Shown one piece after another: positions 24,493 to 33,021 of a stretch of 45,545 nucleotides of DNA. Location of the stretch: the NCBI GenBank assembly GCA_903848885.1, contig CAINHL010000034.1:1-45545 (forward strand), in the 5' to 3' direction. The DNA comes from an uncultured Actinomycetes bacterium (GTDB lineage: Bacteria; Actinomycetota; Acidimicrobiia; Acidimicrobiales; RAAP-2). The position numbers and the translations under genes are program-made. Within the stretch, counting starts at the first letter, position 1, and every line of letters begins with the position of its first letter. The notes under the pieces are model-generated. The model had not been told where the DNA came from and did no database searches. It saw only the letters and a program-made list of their open reading frames with translations.

Positions 24493-25737
24493 GTGAGCGC
24501 CGTGCGGGATTTTCGATCGAAGACTTTCGCCGCGTTGCAGGTCCGTAATTTTCGACTGTATTTTTTCGGACAGCTGGTGTCGGTCTCGGGCACGTGGATG
24601 CAGTCGGTGGCGCAGGGCTGGTTGATATTGCAGCTCACGGATTCGGCCGTGGACTTAGGAACATCGATTGCACTCCAGTACCTACCGATGTTGTTCTTTG
24701 CTTCCTACGGCGGACTTGTAGCGGACCGATTACCTAAGCGCCGGATTCTGTATGTCACGCAAGCCAGCGCGGGGGTTCTAGCCGTCATTCTGGGCCTCAT
24801 GGTCACTACTCATCACGCCACGGTGATCGCGGTCTACGTACTCTCGTTTCTTTTAGGAGTGGTGAACCTTTTTGATATGCCGGCTCGGCAAGCCTTCGTC
24901 CAGCAAATGGTGGGGAAGGAACTCATCGCCAACGCGGTCAGTTTGAACAGTGTGCTGATGAACGCGGGTCGCTTGGTGGGTCCGGCGATTTCGGCCGGAG
25001 TGATTGCGCTCTTCGGTACCGCCTCGTGTTTCTACGTCAACGCAGCTAGTTATGCAGCGGTGATTGTGGCTCTGTGGCTGATGAACGAGGAAGATTTTGC
25101 TCCCATGAGAAACGTGGTGCGATCCAAGGGGCAATTACGCCTGGGTCTTCGTTACGCCTGGGGCACTCCCTTGATTCGTCGAGTGTTGGTCGCGGTGGCG
25201 TTGGTGGGAACCTTCGCGTTTAACTTCACCACGACCTTGCCCCTGTTGAGTCGCCATAGTTTTCACGAACACTCTGCGGGTGCGTATTCCGTTCTTCTCA
25301 GTGCGATGGGGCTGGGAGCGGTAATGGGTGGCCTTTATATTGCACACCGTTCACGACCGAACATGGGCCTGCTCACGACCGAGGGGATTCTCTTTGGTCT
25401 CTCCATGACGGGCGTGGCCTTCTCCCCGAATGTCGCCTGCGCCGCCATCTTCCTCGTGTGTACCGGAGCCTTTTCCATCTCTTTTGTTTCGACCGCCAAC
25501 GCGATCTTGCAACTCAACTCGGCCGAACAGATGCGTGGGCGAGTGATGAGTCTGCACGGAACGGCATTCTTGGGTTCCACCCCGATTGGGGCGCCCCTCA
25601 TCGGTTGGATTATTTCGCAGTCCAACGCGCGAGTGGGAATATTCGTCGGCGCCATGGTCGCCCTGGGTACGGGCCTGATGTTGCTGCGGGCACTCGCTAA
25701 GGAACGTCAGCACGGCGCCACGCCGGCGCCCAACTAA
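24493..25737 (+). CDS. MFS transporter, DHA3/EntS-like exporter
   Basis: This 414-aa protein with about 12 hydrophobic helices begins with VRNFRLYFFGQLVSVSGTW and continues with QSVAQGWLILQLT, as in DHA3-type exporters. The loop 2-3 motif GGLVADRLPKRRIL is the MFS signature, and the later RGRVMSLHGTAFLGSTPIGAPLIG block is typical of this subgroup. It is probably a proton-driven drug or metabolite exporter; the substrate is not known. GTG 24493 has GAGGG 7 nt upstream. Its stop shares CTAA with the convergent acyl-CoA dehydrogenase gene. Confidence 0.9.
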   Translation: MSAVRDFRSKTFAALQVRNFRLYFFGQLVSVSGTWMQSVAQGWLILQLTDSAVDLGTSIALQYLPMLFFASYGGLVADRLPKRRILYVTQASAGVLAVILGLMVTTHHATVIAVYVLSFLLGVVNLFDMPARQAFVQQMVGKELIANAVSLNSVLMNAGRLVGPAISAGVIALFGTASCFYVNAASYAAVIVALWLMNEEDFAPMRNVVRSKGQLRLGLRYAWGTPLIRRVLVAVALVGTFAFNFTTTLPLLSRHSFHEHSAGAYSVLLSAMGLGAVMGGLYIAHRSRPNMGLLTTEGILFGLSMTGVAFSPNVACAAIFLVCTGAFSISFVSTANAILQLNSAEQMRGRVMSLHGTAFLGSTPIGAPLIGWIISQSNARVGIFVGAMVALGTGLMLLRALAKERQHGATPAPN

Positions 25738-26972
25738 GCCTTAGAGACCTTGGGCTCCTTCGGCAGGCCGAGGGCACGCTCCGAGACAATGTTGCGCTGG
25801 ATTTCCGCCGCGCCTCCCCAGATTGTTTCTGAACGACTGAAGAAGAACCCTGCCTGAAGATCAGACACGGGGTAGTCGCTGCGACCACGTGAGGCCTGAA
25901 CCCCCGGAACCGAACCTTCGTTATCGCCGGTTCCGCTGAGGATTTGGCCATCCATGCCCAAGATGTCGAGGGCCAGGTTCATGGTGTCCCGGTGCATTTC
26001 CGACCAGAACATCTTGTTGCAGGCACCGAGCATGGCGGTGTGGTGCGTGTCATTGAGCGAATCGGTGAGTGAGCGGTAGCCATTGATCTCAATAATCTTG
26101 ATCTTTTCCCACGCGCGCACGAGTGCGTCACGGGTGATGCGGTCGTGACTCGATCCCTTCTGCTGGGCGACGCTCACAATGTGCTCCCATTCCTTGAGGA
26201 ATCGACGGTAGCCCGTAGTCGAGCTGCTACCACGTTCAAAGCCGAGAGTAGTCATGGCGACTTTCCAGCCGTTGTTGAGTCCACCGACCACGTTGCCCTT
26301 TGGGCAACGTGCGTTGTCGAAGAAAACCTCGTTGAATTCTGCGGAGCCGTCAACCTGCACGATGGGTCGTACTTCGATACCGGGCTGGTGCATGGGTACC
26401 AAGAGGTAGGAGATGCCGGCATGCTGCGGGGCATCGGGGTCGGTCCGTACCAGGAGGAATACGTAGTCGGCATGTTGTGCTTGCGTGGTCCACACCTTCT
26501 GGCCATTGATGACCCACTCGTCACCATCCAGTACGGCGGAGGTCTTCAAGCTCGCGAGGTCGGAACCCGAGTTCGGCTCACTGAATCCTTGGCACCACGC
26601 AATTTCGCCCTTCAAGATACCGGGGATGAATTCCTGCTTCTGCTCTTCGGTTCCCCATTGCAGAATGGTCGGCCCCACGAGGGTGTCGCCGAAGAAGTCG
26701 GCCCGCATGGGCGCACCCGCCTTGGCGAACTCTTCGTTCAATACGACCTGCTCAATCAGCGACAGACCTTTGCCACCGTATTCCTGCGGCCAACCCGCGC
26801 AGATCCAACCACCCTCGAAGAGCTTGCTGGTCCACGTGGCGTTGAAGGCTTTGCGCTCATCTTCGGTCATCGAGAAGTTGTCGTCGAACCAGCCCTGGGG
26901 GAGGTTCTGTTCGAGCCAGCCGCGAATCACGGGGCGAAAGGCTTCGGCTTCGGTGGGGTAGTTGAGATCCAT
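25734..26972 (-). CDS. Acyl-CoA dehydrogenase (FadE-like)
   Basis: This 412-aa flavoprotein introduces the alpha-beta double bond into acyl-CoA esters. FSEPNSGSDLASLKT (FAD/substrate region), VINGQKVWTTQAQHADYVFLL and the C-terminal GGAAEIQRNIVSERALGLPKEP are classical. The N-terminal YPTEAEAFRPVIRGWLEQNLP matches the actinobacterial FadE group often linked to sterol or branched-chain lipid degradation. The catalytic base is not identifiable by eye. Electron transfer to ETF is expected. ATG 26972 is preceded by TAATCT 7 nt upstream, giving a leaderless start. It lies divergent from the GT4 operon. Confidence 0.93.
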   Translation of the reverse strand: MDLNYPTEAEAFRPVIRGWLEQNLPQGWFDDNFSMTEDERKAFNATWTSKLFEGGWICAGWPQEYGGKGLSLIEQVVLNEEFAKAGAPMRADFFGDTLVGPTILQWGTEEQKQEFIPGILKGEIAWCQGFSEPNSGSDLASLKTSAVLDGDEWVINGQKVWTTQAQHADYVFLLVRTDPDAPQHAGISYLLVPMHQPGIEVRPIVQVDGSAEFNEVFFDNARCPKGNVVGGLNNGWKVAMTTLGFERGSSSTTGYRRFLKEWEHIVSVAQQKGSSHDRITRDALVRAWEKIKIIEINGYRSLTDSLNDTHHTAMLGACNKMFWSEMHRDTMNLALDILGMDGQILSGTGDNEGSVPGVQASRGRSDYPVSDLQAGFFFSRSETIWGGAAEIQRNIVSERALGLPKEPKVSKA

Positions 26973-26979
26973 ACCTCGG

Positions 26980-26985
26980 AGATTA
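26980..26985 (-). promoter_or_regulatory. -10 element (TAATCT), acyl-CoA dehydrogenase
   Basis: The minus-strand TAATCT ends 7 nt before ATG 26972. A CCGAGG stretch lies between but is too close to the ATG to be a useful ribosome binding site. Confidence 0.5.
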
Positions 26986-27010
26986 GTAGGGTTTTTTGCC
27001 TATGGATAAC

Positions 27011-27024
27011 GGGCACTTGTGCCC
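27011..27024. repeat. Palindrome in divergent promoter region
   Basis: GGGCAC and GTGCCC flank two T bases, in the 106-bp spacer between the acyl-CoA dehydrogenase and the GT4 operon. It could be an operator for a dimeric regulator; no regulator gene is adjacent. Confidence 0.35.
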
Positions 27025-27078
27025 GAGTGGTGATGTGGGGGAGAATAGAACTCCCCTGTTCCGTGCCGAAAGAAGCCC

Positions 27079-28452
27079 GTGTCGACCCCTCTCTCCGTCT
27101 CCCTTGCCGACATGCGTGAATCGTGGCGTCGCTCACGGGACATTACCGTTCCGCCGGCCATCGCGTCCCGTCCCGCTGCCGCGGGCAAGTACCGGGTGGC
27201 CTTTTTGATTTATCGGGGAAATCCGACCTGCGGTGGCCAGGGCGTCTACACCCGCCACCTCACCCGGGAACTAGTTCGGCTAGGTCACAGTGTTGAGGTT
27301 TTCGCGGGTCAGCCCTGGCCGGAACTCGATGAAGGGGTCGGCTTCACCCCCGTACCGGGGCTTGATCTCTACCGTAATCCCGACCCCTTTCGCATTCCGG
27401 CCTGGCGAGAATTTCGTACCTGGGCCGACTGGACGGAATTTTTGATCATGCTGGCCGCTGGTTTCGGTGAACCGCTCGCCTTCTCGCGTCGTATTCGTCC
27501 CATCTTGAACGCTCGGCGTTCTGAGTTTGATCTCATTCACGACAATCAGTGTCTCGGGACCGGAATTTTGCAGCTGTCGAAAAAAGATGGATGGCCCATG
27601 CTGCAAACCCTGCACCACCCCATCACGGTGGACCGCCGTATTGCTTTGGAACACGCCGAGAATGCCTACCGACGCTTCACGCAACGTCGCTGGTTCGGCT
27701 TCTTGCGCATGCAGGTACGCGTGGCCAAGCAGATGCCCCACGTGTTGACCGTCTCATCGAACTCCAAGGTAGATATCAACGCCCAAATGAAAGTGCCACT
27801 GCACCGAATGACCGTCGTTCCCGTAGGCGTGGATCACGAAGTGTTCCGTCCGTACACCGATACCGTCAAGAAGCAGGGCCGTCTCATGGTGACGACCTCC
27901 TCGGATGTCCCTATGAAGGGCTTGGTGCCACTGCTGGAAGCGGTGGCCAAACTCCGCACCGAGCGCGACATCGATTTGGTCGTCATTGGCAAGCCCAAGG
28001 CCAATGGTCGAGTGGCCCAGACGATGGAACGCCTCGGACTGAATGACATCGTCCAGACCATCACCGGCGTGAGCGACGAAGAACTTGCCCGACTCTACGG
28101 CGAGGCGCAGGTTGCCGTCGTGCCGAGTCTCTACGAAGGCTTCTCCCTTCCCGCAATTGAAGCGATGAGTTGCGGTGTTCCCATCGTGGCCACTACCGGT
28201 GGCGCATTGCCGGAAGTTGTCGGTCGTAGTGGAGAAACGGGGCTGCTCGTAGAGCCCAACAATCCTGATGCCTTAGTCGAAGCCATTCGCCGACTTTTGG
28301 ACGACGGAGAATTACGCGAACGACTCGGCGCCGCCGGTCGCGAGCGCGTGATGCAACGCTTCACCTGGGAAGTAACGGCCCGGGGGACGGCTGCGTGTTA
28401 CGACGCCATTATGAATAATCAACCTATGCCCGAGTCTGTGAGTTTTGAATAA
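27079..28452 (+). CDS. Family 4 glycosyltransferase
   Basis: This is a 457-aa GT-B-fold retaining glycosyltransferase. The N-terminal domain has NPTCGGQGVYTRHLTRELVR with the glycine-rich acceptor loop. The C-terminal domain has VVPVGVDHEVFRP and the donor-binding VVPSLYEGFSLPAIEAMSCG (EX7E motif), ending with GETGLLVEPN. The first 35 residues are variable. GTG 27079 is the longest plausible start; ATG 27112 is an alternative. The gene's stop overlaps the next start (TAATG). It is the first of three coupled genes with a methyltransferase and an alpha/alpha-barrel protein, a set that suggests synthesis and modification of a specific glycolipid or glycan. Donor sugar unknown. Confidence 0.92.
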   Translation: MSTPLSVSLADMRESWRRSRDITVPPAIASRPAAAGKYRVAFLIYRGNPTCGGQGVYTRHLTRELVRLGHSVEVFAGQPWPELDEGVGFTPVPGLDLYRNPDPFRIPAWREFRTWADWTEFLIMLAAGFGEPLAFSRRIRPILNARRSEFDLIHDNQCLGTGILQLSKKDGWPMLQTLHHPITVDRRIALEHAENAYRRFTQRRWFGFLRMQVRVAKQMPHVLTVSSNSKVDINAQMKVPLHRMTVVPVGVDHEVFRPYTDTVKKQGRLMVTTSSDVPMKGLVPLLEAVAKLRTERDIDLVVIGKPKANGRVAQTMERLGLNDIVQTITGVSDEELARLYGEAQVAVVPSLYEGFSLPAIEAMSCGVPIVATTGGALPEVVGRSGETGLLVEPNNPDALVEAIRRLLDDGELRERLGAAGRERVMQRFTWEVTARGTAACYDAIMNNQPMPESVSFE

Positions 28453-29177
28453 TGTTGACTGCTAATTACGACATCTTGGGGCTGAAGCCGCAGGACAAGA
28501 TTTTGGACCTCGGCTGTGGCTTTGGTCGTCACGCCTTCGAAGCAGCACGCCGTGGGGCCAATGTGGTTGCGCTGGATGCGGGACTCGATGAAGTTGAAGG
28601 CGTACTAGCGACCTTTGCCGCCATGGCCGAAGCGGGCGAACTGTCGTCGGACGAACTCTCCACCTGTGCCATTCAGGGCGACGCCCTGCACCTACCCTTT
28701 GCCGACGGCACCTTCGACCGCGTTATCTGTTCGGAAGTGCTCGAGCACATTCCCGACGACGTGGCTGCCATGCGTGAATTGGCTCGTGCCCTGCGTCCTG
28801 GTGGCACCATGGCCATCACTATCCCGCGCTACGGTCCGGAAATCATCAACTGGGCCTTGTCGGATGCCTATCACAATGTTCCCGGTGGCCACGTACGCAT
28901 CTACCGCCGCCGCCAGATTGAAGGTCGCCTCCAGTCCACCGGACTCGAAGTAACCGGCCACCATTACGCCCACGGACTGCACTCACCGTATTGGTGGCTG
29001 AAGTGCTTGGTGGGAACCACGAACGACAAGAATTTCTTCGTCCGGAGCTATCACCGCCTCTTGGTGTGGGACATCGTCAAGGGTCCTCGACTCACTCGCT
29101 TCCTCGAGCGTGTTCTCTCGCCGCTCATCGGAAAGTCGCTCATCATTTACTTGCGCAAGCCTGCGGTAGCGCTTTGA
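28452..29177 (+). CDS. Class I SAM-dependent methyltransferase
   Basis: This 241-aa Rossmann-fold methyltransferase shows motif I ILDLGCGFGRHAFEAARRG, an acidic end of strand 2 (VVALDAG), and the post-I motif GDALHLPFADGTFDRVICSEVLEHI, as in UbiE/Methyltransf_11 enzymes. The C-terminal third has hydrophobic stretches near GKSLIIYLRKP but no clear membrane helix. Its ATG overlaps the GT4 stop by one base and its stop shares TTGA with the next gene. Methylation of a sugar or lipid made with the GT4 enzyme is inferred from this coupling. Confidence 0.92.
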   Translation: MLTANYDILGLKPQDKILDLGCGFGRHAFEAARRGANVVALDAGLDEVEGVLATFAAMAEAGELSSDELSTCAIQGDALHLPFADGTFDRVICSEVLEHIPDDVAAMRELARALRPGGTMAITIPRYGPEIINWALSDAYHNVPGGHVRIYRRRQIEGRLQSTGLEVTGHHYAHGLHSPYWWLKCLVGTTNDKNFFVRSYHRLLVWDIVKGPRLTRFLERVLSPLIGKSLIIYLRKPAVAL

Positions 29178-30262
29178 ATCGCATCGATACCCTGCCGGGA
29201 GTACCGGGAGTATTGACGGCTGCGGAGATCGACCGCACCTCGCAGTATTTGTCCGACCTGCAGCGACCCAGTGGACAAATACCGTGGTTCATCGGGGGAC
29301 ATACCGACGCGTGGAATCACGTGGAGGCCGCCATGGCTCTGACCGCGACCGGCCGCGTCGAAGAGTCGCGGGCCGCCTTTCGCTGGTTGGCCACGACGCA
29401 GCAGGGTGACGGGAGTTGGTTCAACTACTACCTCGGTGCCACCGTTAAGAGCGCGCGTCTCGACACCAACGTGTGCGCCTACATCGCCACCGGCATGTAT
29501 CACTATTTGCTGATCACTGAGGACGTGGATTTCACGCGTGAGATGTGGCCCGTGGTGGAGCGCGCCATTGAATTTGTTTTACGTTGGCAATTGCCGGACG
29601 GCACCATTCGCTGGTCGCTGGATTCGTCGGGACATCCCGAGACCTACGCCTTATTGACGGGTTCCTCGTCAATCTTCCACGCGATTCGTTGCGCGGTCGC
29701 TCTCGCCGAGCGTCTCGACGAAACCCGTCCCGCATGGGAATTAGCGGCTGGTCGACTCGGTCACGTGATTGCACACCACCGTGGTGCCTTTGCCCCCAAG
29801 AACGAATTCGCCATGGACTGGTACTACCCAGTTCTCGCCGGGGCCATGAGCCATGAAGCTTCCGAGCGCCGTCTCCGCGAGTACTGGGACACTTTCATCA
29901 TGCCCGGACATGGCGTGCGCTGCGTTTCTACTAACGACTGGGTGACGGCTGCCGAAACTGCCGAATGCGTGATGGCGCTGGACGCCGTGGGCTGGACCAG
30001 CCACGCGCTCGATCTTCTCTCCTATACCCGTCGCCACCGTCGTGACGACGGAAGCTACTTCACCGGCATCGCGTACCCCGAGCACGTCACTTTCCCGCAC
30101 CAAGAAACCTCCTGCTACACCGGCGCGGCGATTATTTTGGCGGCTGATGCCCTTACCTCGCACTCACCGGCTGCGGGGCTTTTTCGTGACGAAAATCTTC
30201 CCCGCGTGGTCGATGTGGCCGAACCGGGATGCCGTCTGGGTGGCTGCGGTACTCTCCGCTAG
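29174..30262 (+). CDS. Alpha/alpha-barrel protein (prenyltransferase/squalene-cyclase-like repeats)
   Basis: This 362-aa protein is built from helical repeats with QW-like turns: QRPSGQIPWF, QQGDGSWFNYYL, QLPDGTIRWSL and RRDDGSYFTGI. It is usually annotated as a prenyltransferase/squalene-oxidase repeat protein, but the same barrel occurs in glycosidases. The acidic motif of true terpene cyclases (DXDD) is not obvious. HTDAWNHVEAAMAL and PHQETSCYTGAAIILAADAL are further conserved-looking blocks. I start it at TTG 29174, which shares TTGA with the methyltransferase stop; a frame reaching back to 28991 lies inside that gene. It is the third gene of the coupled trio. Enzymatic role unproven. Confidence 0.75.
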   Translation: MNRIDTLPGVPGVLTAAEIDRTSQYLSDLQRPSGQIPWFIGGHTDAWNHVEAAMALTATGRVEESRAAFRWLATTQQGDGSWFNYYLGATVKSARLDTNVCAYIATGMYHYLLITEDVDFTREMWPVVERAIEFVLRWQLPDGTIRWSLDSSGHPETYALLTGSSSIFHAIRCAVALAERLDETRPAWELAAGRLGHVIAHHRGAFAPKNEFAMDWYYPVLAGAMSHEASERRLREYWDTFIMPGHGVRCVSTNDWVTAAETAECVMALDAVGWTSHALDLLSYTRRHRRDDGSYFTGIAYPEHVTFPHQETSCYTGAAIILAADALTSHSPAAGLFRDENLPRVVDVAEPGCRLGGCGTLR

Positions 30263-31755
30263 TCGAGAAAAGTAAGGCAGCCGTCCGAGAAGGAAGCGCT
30301 GGCGAGATCGTCGCGCTCACTCCAGAAGTCCAAACTCATTCTCCACGGCTCGTGACTTCCCGATCGCGGCATGAGGTGTCGTGAGCGCTCGGCATAACCA
30401 GGGTTGAACTCTTTGGGATCCATAAAGGGGCTGACCTCCATGGACTCGTCGACGGAACGTAGCTGCGGCAGAACGACTGCGTGGTGGTGATCTTTCATGT
30501 AGGACAAAAGTCGCGTCACGTATTGGTTCACCAGGTCGGCACGCATGGTCCAACTCACCCGCAGGGCACCAAAGGTCCACGCCAAGTTCGGTAGGTTGGC
30601 GAACATGACGCCGCGGTAGGTCACGGCGTTCGAAAAGTCCACGGTCGCGCCGTCCACGCTAAAAGCTACGTCGCCCATTACCGACAGATTGAATCCCGTG
30701 GCGCTAATGACAACGTCCGCCTCGATGACCTGGCCGTCGTGGGTCCGAATACTGGTCTCACTAAAGGAATCGATGGTATCGGTCACCATGGTGACCTTGC
30801 CGTCGCTGATCTTTTGGAAGAGGTCACCGTCAAGAATGCGAGCGATGCGTTGTTCGTACGGTGCGTGTCGTGGGGTGAAGTGAGTGGCCACGTCGTAGCC
30901 CTCGGGAAGTTGGGCGGCTACTTGGTTGATCATCACCGATTTGGAGATATCGGGATGGAGCAACTGCACGTCGGTCAGATTCTTCATTTCCGCCATGGCC
31001 TTGCGGCGAATAATTTCGTGAATCCACTCGTCGGGGATCTGGAGTTCGCGCAGTTGGTCGGCGAGAGGGTCCAGGTTGGGGCTCTTGAAGAAATACGCGG
31101 GGGAGCGCTGAATCACGGTCACGTGCTCGCACCGGTCGGCGATGGCTGGCACCAAGGTGGCCATGGTGGCCCCCGAGCCGATCACGACCACCTTCTTGTC
31201 CCTTAAATCAATATCGTCGGGCCAGTTTTGAGGATGAACCACCTGACCCGTAAAGGACGAGAGGCCCGCCCACTCGGGGACGTAGCCTGACTCGTGGCGG
31301 TAATAGCCATGACACGACCACAAGAAGTTAGCGGTCACGGTGAAGGAGCTCTCGTCGACGAGATTGATGCCCGAAACGGTCCAGCGTTGATCGTCGGACG
31401 ACCACGCAGCGCTGTCGACACGTCGACCATAAAAGAAGGAATCACCGAGCGAAAACTCCTCAATCGTCTCGCCGAGATAATTTAAAATATCGCTGCCGTC
31501 CGCGTAGGGAACGCCACGCCAGGGCTTGAACGGAAAGCCCAAGGTGTAGACCTCGGTGTCCGACCGGACTCCGGGGTAGGTGTGAATGAGCCAGGTTCCG
31601 CCGAAACTCTCGTGCGCGTCGAGAACGGCGAAAGTGAGATCGGGGCAAACATTTTTCAGGTGATACGCCGCGTCAATTCCCGAAATTCCCGCTCCGATAA
31701 CCAGAACATCGAGATGGGGCGCAAGGGCGGTCGTGGAATGTGATGGCGCACTCAT
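30259..31755 (-). CDS. Flavin-containing (Baeyer-Villiger) monooxygenase, EthA-like
   Basis: This 498-aa FAD/NADPH enzyme inserts oxygen into ketones or oxidises sulfur and nitrogen centres. Residues 21-26 GAGISG bind FAD. The exact BVMO fingerprint FTGQVVHPQNWP (FxGxxxHxxxWP) is at 168-179, and VVVIGSGATMATLVPAIAD forms the NADPH site. LIHTYPGVRSDTEVYTLGF, QLPEGYDV and the end SRHLMPRSGSHEPWRM follow mycobacterial EthA nearly block for block. The ATG at 31755 is the homologous start; a longer frame from 31938 overlaps the preceding gene. TAGGCT at 31767-31772 (minus strand) lies 11 nt upstream. Its stop shares CTAG with the convergent barrel gene. Confidence 0.94.
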   Translation of the reverse strand: MSAPSHSTTALAPHLDVLVIGAGISGIDAAYHLKNVCPDLTFAVLDAHESFGGTWLIHTYPGVRSDTEVYTLGFPFKPWRGVPYADGSDILNYLGETIEEFSLGDSFFYGRRVDSAAWSSDDQRWTVSGINLVDESSFTVTANFLWSCHGYYRHESGYVPEWAGLSSFTGQVVHPQNWPDDIDLRDKKVVVIGSGATMATLVPAIADRCEHVTVIQRSPAYFFKSPNLDPLADQLRELQIPDEWIHEIIRRKAMAEMKNLTDVQLLHPDISKSVMINQVAAQLPEGYDVATHFTPRHAPYEQRIARILDGDLFQKISDGKVTMVTDTIDSFSETSIRTHDGQVIEADVVISATGFNLSVMGDVAFSVDGATVDFSNAVTYRGVMFANLPNLAWTFGALRVSWTMRADLVNQYVTRLLSYMKDHHHAVVLPQLRSVDESMEVSPFMDPKEFNPGYAERSRHLMPRSGSHEPWRMSLDFWSERDDLASASFSDGCLTFLD

Positions 31756-31766
31756 AAGTGCTCGCA

Positions 31767-31772
31767 AGCCTA
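31767..31772 (-). promoter_or_regulatory. -10 element (TAGGCT), EthA-like monooxygenase
   Basis: The minus-strand TAGGCT ends 11 nt before ATG 31755, a little farther than the 6-8 nt at other genes. It would give a very short leader. Confidence 0.45.
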
Positions 31773-31801
31773 ACCACCCGCACGGGCGACGAGGCGTGAA
31801 T

Positions 31802-32434
31802 CTAGAGGGCGCGCAGGACGCGCAAGCTGCCTTCGGCGAGGACGTCGATAAATCGTCCCGACTCGAGGCAGGCACAATAGATCTCGTAGGGCGGTCGACC
31901 ACCGTCGGCAGGATTTTCGAAGACGTCGTGGATGGCAAGCAGGCCGCCAGCCGTCACTTTCGGTGTCCACGCGTAATAATCCGCCCACGCGACGTCGTGG
32001 CCGTGACCACCATCAATGAAAAGGAAGTCCAGCGGTTGTTGAAAATGCTCGGCCACGAGCAGGGAGTGTCCTACCAGACCGATCACCGTGGACTCCAATG
32101 TGGCCATCGCTACCGTACGCTGCCAGAAAGGCAGCGTGTTGAGTCGCTGATCGAAGGGATCAATCAGCGACTCATCGAAGTGTTCCCAACCTGATTGGTT
32201 CTCTTCACTGCCGTGATGGTGGTCCAGAGAATAGAGAACACTCTGCGATTCTTCGGCCGCTGCCCCGAGGTAGACGGCTGACTTCCCACACCACGCACCC
32301 ACTTCGAGCCAAGTGCCACGAGGGCGTTCTCGGCCGTGGTCGCGGGCTGCGGAGTAGAGCGCCAAGCCCTCGTTATCGGGCATGAAGCCCTTGACACTAC
32401 GGGCCAAGTTAATGAGTTCGTCGGAACGAGACAC
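31802..32434 (-). CDS. SAM-dependent methyltransferase (CmcI/Methyltransf_24-like)
   Basis: This 210-aa class I methyltransferase has motif I as WLEVGAWCGKSAVYLG. LDFLFIDGGHGHDVAWADYYAW, with the following LAIHDVF, is the acidic metal- or substrate-binding block of the Methyltransf_24/cephalosporin hydroxylase-like group. The substrate is unknown. The GTG start overlaps the upstream TAG (TAGTG) of the UPF0016 gene, indicating coupled translation. It ends 46 bp before the EthA-like gene on the same strand. Confidence 0.88.
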   Translation of the reverse strand: MSRSDELINLARSVKGFMPDNEGLALYSAARDHGRERPRGTWLEVGAWCGKSAVYLGAAAEESQSVLYSLDHHHGSEENQSGWEHFDESLIDPFDQRLNTLPFWQRTVAMATLESTVIGLVGHSLLVAEHFQQPLDFLFIDGGHGHDVAWADYYAWTPKVTAGGLLAIHDVFENPADGGRPPYEIYCACLESGRFIDVLAEGSLRVLRAL

Positions 32435-33021
32435 TACAAGAGGCTAATCAAACTAAAGATGGCGAAGCCCATGAAAATGATTCCGCCAATGATGCGAAGT
32501 TTGGCCAAGGGAACGTAACGGGTAAGGAAACTTCCCGAAAAAGAGCCCACCGCAATCACCGCGCTCAAGGCGAGCGACGATGCAATGAAAATAATCAGAC
32601 CCTGACCGGGCATTTTCATGGCGAAGTTGGCGGCTTGAATTTGCGTGAGATCGCCAAACTCACCGATGAAGAGAACGGCAAAGGCTGCGCTAGCTTCGCG
32701 GGTGAAGCTGCCCGTTTTCATGTGACTCGCCTCTTCCTCGCCACCTTTCTCCTCTGCTTTTTCGGGAACCAGCAAGAGATAGAGAGCGCCAGCAAAGAAA
32801 AGAACTGTGACCACAATGTCGCGGGGGGTATGTGGAATGTTTTGCATCAGTCGCCCGGCGATGACGGCGAGCCCCATGTGCAGCGTGAGCGCGAGCGTTC
32901 CGCCGATCCATACGGGTAACGGGCGAGTCTTGGCCGCCATAATGATGGCTGCGAAAGTGGTTTTGTCGGGCAGCTCCAGTACAAACATCAGACCGAAAAT
33001 CCATGCAAAAGTGGCAAGCAT
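32434..33021 (-). CDS. UPF0016/GDT1 family cation transporter
   Basis: This 195-aa membrane protein of about six helices has the twin motifs of the UPF0016 family, ELPDKTTFA near the start and EFGDLTQIQ in the second half (consensus E-x-G-D-K/R-T). They are separated by a charged linker (KAEEKGGEEEA). Members exchange Mn2+ or Ca2+ for protons and in bacteria mainly export manganese. The first motif has Pro for Gly and the second has Leu for Lys/Arg. The start ATG overlaps the aminopeptidase TAA (TAATG), with AAGGAG 12 nt upstream. Confidence 0.93.
   Translation of the reverse strand: MLATFAWIFGLMFVLELPDKTTFAAIIMAAKTRPLPVWIGGTLALTLHMGLAVIAGRLMQNIPHTPRDIVVTVLFFAGALYLLLVPEKAEEKGGEEEASHMKTGSFTREASAAFAVLFIGEFGDLTQIQAANFAMKMPGQGLIIFIASSLALSAVIAVGSFSGSFLTRYVPLAKLRIIGGIIFMGFAIFSLISLL

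Noticed and set aside
26145-27119. 324-codon plus-strand frame
   Set aside because: It is antisense to the acyl-CoA dehydrogenase, whose motifs are clear; no family features.
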